Origin: JAAYGT01 sp050252075 | GTDB taxonomy: Bacteria; Pseudomonadota; Gammaproteobacteria; Burkholderiales; Burkholderiaceae_B | Direction: 5' to 3' | Assembly (NCBI GenBank): GCA_050252075.1 | Contig: JBFWLP010000114.1 | Coordinates: 1-9,810 of the forward strand | DNA: 9,810 bases | Shown: positions 7,948 to 9,810 of the stretch, one piece after another | How the letters are laid out: each line of letters starts with the position of its first letter | Numbering within the stretch: position 1 is the first letter of the stretch | The notes under the pieces: model-generated | What the model was told of the DNA's origin: nothing | Seen by the model: the letters and a program-made list of their open reading frames with translations, nothing else | Databases searched by the model: none | Position numbers and translations under genes: made by a program

Positions 7948-8817
7948 ACGACGTTGTCCGGCGCGTGTCATGGCGGCCAGACGCTGGAGCAAGGTAAGGT
8001 CTTGCTCGTTCTTGAGCAAGGCGCCCGCCATGACCGGAAGATCGTTTTGCGGCGTGGCCACCCGTTCTGCCGGAACGCCTTCGTTCACCAGCAGGCGCAG
8101 CCAGTCCAGAAACTCGGAGGTCGAGGGCTTTTTCTTCAGGCCGGGGGCATCACGCAACGCGAAGAAGGTATCCAGGGCCGCCGACACTACATCTTCCCGA
8201 ATGCTGGGGTAGTGAACGTCGACAATTTCCTTGAGCGTGGAGCGATCGGGGAAACTGATGTAATGGAAGAAGCAGCGCCGCAGGAAAGCGTCGGGCAAGT
8301 CTTTTTCGTTGTTCGAGGTAATGATCATGAGCGGGCGATGCTTGGCCTGGACGGTTTTACGCGTTTCATAGACATGAAACTCCATGCGGTCCAGCTCGCG
8401 CAGCAGATCGTTGGGAAATTCGATGTCGGCTTTGTCAATTTCATCGATAAGCACGACAACCGGTACATCGCTTTCAAAGGCTTCCCAGAGAACGCCTTTT
8501 ACGATGTAATTGCCGATGTCGCGAACCTTTTCGTCACCCAGCTGGGAGTCGCGCAAGCGCGAAACGGCATCGTATTCGTATAAACCCTGATGAGCCTTGG
8601 TGGTGGATTTGATGTGCCATTGCAACAGCGGACGCCCCAGGGCCAAGGCCACTTCTTCGGCGAGCATGGTTTTGCCGGTGCCGGGTTCGCCTTTGATCAG
8701 CAGCGGGCGCTGCAATGCCAGTGCGGCGTTGACGGCCATTTTCAGTTCATTCGTGGCAACGTAGCGTTCGGTGCCGGTGAATCGTTCGGTAGCGTTATCG
8801 GGAGCTGCAGAGGTCAT
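7945..8817 (-). CDS. MoxR family AAA+ ATPase
   Basis: A 290-residue cytoplasmic AAA+ ATPase of the MoxR group, thought to work as a hexameric chaperone-like motor with a VWA partner. Visible: Walker A GEPGTGKT (43-50); Walker B VVLIDEIDKA (121-130) with Asp125 and Glu126; sensor 1 at TSNN (167-170); an arginine-finger candidate in FLRRCFF (178-184), just after DAF; and the helical lid to about 275. The segment FPNDLLRELDRMEF (134-147) after Walker B is typical of the family. There is no signal peptide. The start is the first ATG before the conserved ERYVATNELK region, and its ribosome site is weak. It is the first gene of the operon and is divergent from the cytochrome genes. The pairing resembles CoxD/CoxE, but no CO dehydrogenase genes are present, so the client is open. 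Confidence 0.93.
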   Translation of the reverse strand: MTSAAPDNATERFTGTERYVATNELKMAVNAALALQRPLLIKGEPGTGKTMLAEEVALALGRPLLQWHIKSTTKAHQGLYEYDAVSRLRDSQLGDEKVRDIGNYIVKGVLWEAFESDVPVVVLIDEIDKADIEFPNDLLRELDRMEFHVYETRKTVQAKHRPLMIITSNNEKDLPDAFLRRCFFHYISFPDRSTLKEIVDVHYPSIREDVVSAALDTFFALRDAPGLKKKPSTSEFLDWLRLLVNEGVPAERVATPQNDLPVMAGALLKNEQDLTLLQRLAAMTRAGQRR

Positions 8818-8834
8818 AGATAAAGATTCCGTGG

Positions 8835-8858
8835 TGAGGCCAACCGGCCAACTTCAAG
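8835..8858 (-). promoter_or_regulatory. possible sigma32-like promoter of the moxR operon
   Basis: On the minus strand TCTCCCTTGAA (8863-8853) is followed after 13 bases by CCTCACC (8839-8833). The left half matches the extended sigma32 -35 region (TCTCNCCCTTGAA) well. The right half matches CCCCATNT only in part. Transcription would begin near 8825 with a leader of about ten bases. A sigma70-like alternative, GATAAT (8889-8884), lies further upstream without a good -35. Tentative. Confidence 0.3.
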
Positions 8859-8915
8859 GGAGATTCGTGTATACCTTGCCCCAATTATCGTACAATCTGG
8901 GTTTTTCGTTGGTCT

Positions 8916-8931
8916 GTTGATTTGGATCAAC
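8916..8931. promoter_or_regulatory. perfect FNR/Anr-type operator (TTGAT-N4-ATCAA)
   Basis: GTTGATTTGGATCAAC is a complete inverted repeat with a 4-base centre. Its core (8917-8930) is identical to the FNR/Anr consensus TTGATnnnnATCAA; the NO-responsive regulator Dnr uses a very similar site. It sits in the 142-bp gap between moxR (-) and the first cytochrome gene (+), centred 36 bases before the cytochrome ATG and about 106 bases before the moxR ATG. It suggests oxygen- or NO-linked control of one or both operons. Confidence 0.7.
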
Positions 8932-8959
8932 TTCTATTCACCGCCAAACAAGAGCTATT

Positions 8960-9313
8960 ATGAAGTTGCGAACCTCCCTGAAGCGCACCTTGTCTGCGCT
9001 GGCCGTTACGGCTTCCTGTGCAATTGCGGGCCAAGCCCTGGCAGCCGATGCTGCGCCGGTGGGCGACGCCAAGGCTGCTGCGAACAAAATTTCCATGTGT
9101 ATCGGCTGTCATGGCATTCCCGGCTATAAGTCCAGCTTCCCCGAGGTCTACCACGTACCCAAGATCGCCGGCCAGAACGCGGAATACATTGTTGCCGCAC
9201 TCAAGGAATACGCCAGCGGGGCCCGCACCTTCCCTTCCATGGAAGCCATCGCTAAAAGCCTGACGCCTCAAGATATGGCTGACCTGGCTGCTTACTACTC
9301 TAGTCTCAAATAA
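8960..9313 (+). CDS. small exported monohaem c-type cytochrome (c553-like), first of pair
   Basis: A 117-residue class I cytochrome c, predicted to carry electrons in the periplasm. A signal peptide spans about 1-28 (basic KLRTSLKR, hydrophobic core, A-L-A cut site at 26-28), leaving a mature protein of about 89 residues. The haem attachment site is CIGCH (47-51), and Met94 in FPSMEAIAKSL is the likely sixth ligand. The pattern VPKIAGQNAEYIVAALKEYASG (66-87) and the end TPQDMADLAAYYSSL (102-116) are typical of the c553/c4 group. The ATG is preceded by a weak AAGAG (8950-8954), but the signal peptide requires this start. It is followed after 13 bases by a paralogous cytochrome. Its redox partner cannot be told, and no oxidase or reductase gene is in the window. 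Confidence 0.92.
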   Translation: MKLRTSLKRTLSALAVTASCAIAGQALAADAAPVGDAKAAANKISMCIGCHGIPGYKSSFPEVYHVPKIAGQNAEYIVAALKEYASGARTFPSMEAIAKSLTPQDMADLAAYYSSLK

Positions 9314-9326
9314 TCGGGGGCCTGTT

Positions 9327-9689
9327 ATGAAGAAATTGACACTTGCTCTGGCAGGCGCCGCCGCATTGGCTTTTGGGTCGGGCGCGTTGGCTGCCGACCT
9401 GGCTGCCGGCAAAGCTGCCTACGAAAAATTCAACTGCGCGTCGTGCCACGGTGCCGATGCCAAATCGCCCACCATGGCGGCCTATCCTATTCTGGCCGGT
9501 CAGTATTCCGACTACCTGGAGCATGCGCTTCGCGCCTACAAGCGCGGTACAGCCGGCGCTCCCGCCACGGCGAATATCCGGAAAAATGCCATTATGGGTG
9601 CCATGGTTGCCCCTTTGTCTACGGCCGATATCCAGAATATTTCTGCCTGGCTGGCCAGCCTGCCGTCGTCGCTGGCGGTACGCAAGTAA
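9327..9689 (+). CDS. small exported monohaem c-type cytochrome (c553-like), second of pair
   Basis: A 120-residue class I cytochrome c, predicted periplasmic electron carrier. The signal peptide is about 1-22 (KK, then an Ala/Leu-rich core, A-L-A at 20-22). Haem attachment is CASCH (37-41). The sixth ligand is Met90 or Met93 in NAIMGAMVAPLS (87-98). The segments YPILAGQYSDYLEHALRAYKRG (53-74) and TADIQNISAWLASLP (99-113) align with the first cytochrome, so the two look like tandem paralogues. Together they resemble the two halves of a dihaem cytochrome c4 kept as separate proteins. A G-rich ribosome site (9316-9320) lies six bases upstream. The pair is probably one transcript ending at the hairpins after 9700. 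Confidence 0.92.
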   Translation: MKKLTLALAGAAALAFGSGALAADLAAGKAAYEKFNCASCHGADAKSPTMAAYPILAGQYSDYLEHALRAYKRGTAGAPATANIRKNAIMGAMVAPLSTADIQNISAWLASLPSSLAVRK

Positions 9690-9703
9690 TACATTGCCGT
9701 CGT

Positions 9704-9724
9704 TGCCGGCCGATGGCGCCGGCA
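9704..9724 (+). other. 7-bp GC stem-loop downstream of the cytochrome pair
   Basis: TGCCGGC (9704-9710) pairs with GCCGGCA (9718-9724) around a 7-base loop, 15 bases after the cytochrome stop codon. No T-run follows, so it is unlikely to be a terminator alone. It could protect the 3' end of the message against exonucleases, in tandem with the terminator just after it. Confidence 0.45.
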
Positions 9725-9733
9725 TGTTACAAA

Positions 9734-9757
9734 ACGCCCTTCGGGGCGTGTTGCTTT
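9734..9757 (+). terminator. Rho-independent terminator with UUCG tetraloop
   Basis: ACGCCC (9734-9739) pairs with GGGCGT (9744-9749) around a TTCG loop closed by C-G, the very stable C(UUCG)G form. It is preceded by AAAA and followed by GTTGCTTTT. It ends the cytochrome transcript. From the other strand the stem is followed by TTTTGT, so it may also end a convergent gene lying beyond the window. The last 50 bases (9761-9810) hold no gene I can identify. Confidence 0.78.
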
Positions 9758-9810
9758 TCAGGCTCCGGCGCGCCGTTTGTTCAGGTCCAGTTAGGTATCG
9801 CGGTTGAAGG

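Larger units (their letters stand above)
8818..8959. promoter_or_regulatory. divergent promoter region, moxR operon / cytochrome operon
   Basis: This 142-base gap must hold the promoters of both operons. On the plus strand TACAAT (8891-8896) is a fair -10 with only a poor -35, and TATTCA (8935-8940) and TATTAT (8956-8961, overlapping the ATG) are weaker alternatives. On the minus strand GATAAT (8889-8884) and the sigma32-like pair at 8858-8833 are candidates. There is also a short direct repeat, GGCCAAC at 8838-8844 and again at 8846-8852, in the moxR leader. Which promoter is used cannot be settled from sequence. Confidence 0.55.

Noticed and set aside
9008..9022. Lipobox (Cys20) in the first cytochrome
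   Set aside because: Thr-Ala-Ser-Cys lacks the preferred Leu/Val/Ile at -3, and a good A-L-A cut site follows at residues 26-28.
9306..9725. A 139-codon minus-strand frame opposite the second cytochrome
   Set aside because: The opposite strand encodes a clear cytochrome with signal peptide and haem site; this frame is a shadow.
9796..9810. 3' end of a convergent minus-strand gene (frame ending F-N-R-D-T-stop)
   Set aside because: Only five codons would be inside the window, and other frames also stop nearby. The bidirectional hairpin makes a convergent gene possible, but it cannot be supported.

Overview
The window is an ordinary-looking chromosomal segment, about 58-60% GC by eye, dense with genes. 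It probably comes from a betaproteobacterium of the order Burkholderiales, most likely the Alcaligenaceae (the Bordetella/Pusillimonas/Castellaniella neighbourhood). That placement is an inference from protein style and gene order: a DnaK with the Gram-negative NBD insertion and a DDVVDADFKEVK tail, a sigma32-type promoter, a CoxE-type VWA gene beside moxR, and paired c553-type cytochromes. I see no insertion sequence, phage gene, tRNA, rRNA or CRISPR array, and no base-composition break that would suggest recent transfer.

Layout. Positions 1-30 are probably the last codons of an upstream gene, best guess grpE. A good sigma32-type heat-shock promoter (48-75) then precedes dnaK (126-2048, +). 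A 104-base gap with a strong 13-bp stem-loop follows, then dnaJ (2153-3283, +). A 14-bp-stem terminator at 3304-3348 closes dnaJ and touches the stop codon of the convergent operon. That operon lies on the minus strand and is transcribed from about 8820 down to 3350: moxR-type AAA+ ATPase (8817-7945), RimJ/RimL-like GNAT acetyltransferase (7934-7305), CoxE-like VWA protein (7315-6143) and an exported two-domain M16 zinc peptidase (6118-3350). The junctions are 10 bp, an 11-bp overlap and 24 bp, which suggests one transcript. Diverging from it across a 142-bp regulatory gap are two small exported monohaem c-type cytochromes (8960-9313 and 9327-9689, +). They are followed by a 7-bp hairpin and then a UUCG-tetraloop terminator. 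The last 50 bases hold no gene I can identify.

How the parts work together. DnaK and DnaJ (with GrpE) form the Hsp70 folding machine. MoxR ATPases paired with VWA proteins are known in other systems as chaperone-like pairs that mature or activate metalloenzymes or envelope complexes (for example CoxD/CoxE, RavA/ViaA, MoxR). Here the pair is interrupted by an acetyltransferase, followed by a periplasmic peptidase, and placed back to back with periplasmic cytochromes. No metalloenzyme client is in the window.

The most interesting observations are: (1) the compact moxR-GNAT-VWA-M16 operon; (2) a perfect, fully palindromic FNR/Anr-type box (8916-8931) in the divergent gap, badly placed for classical activation of the cytochromes; (3) the strong stem-loop between dnaK and dnaJ; and (4) a weak sigma32-like promoter before moxR. 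No stretch longer than 300 bases lacks a gene.
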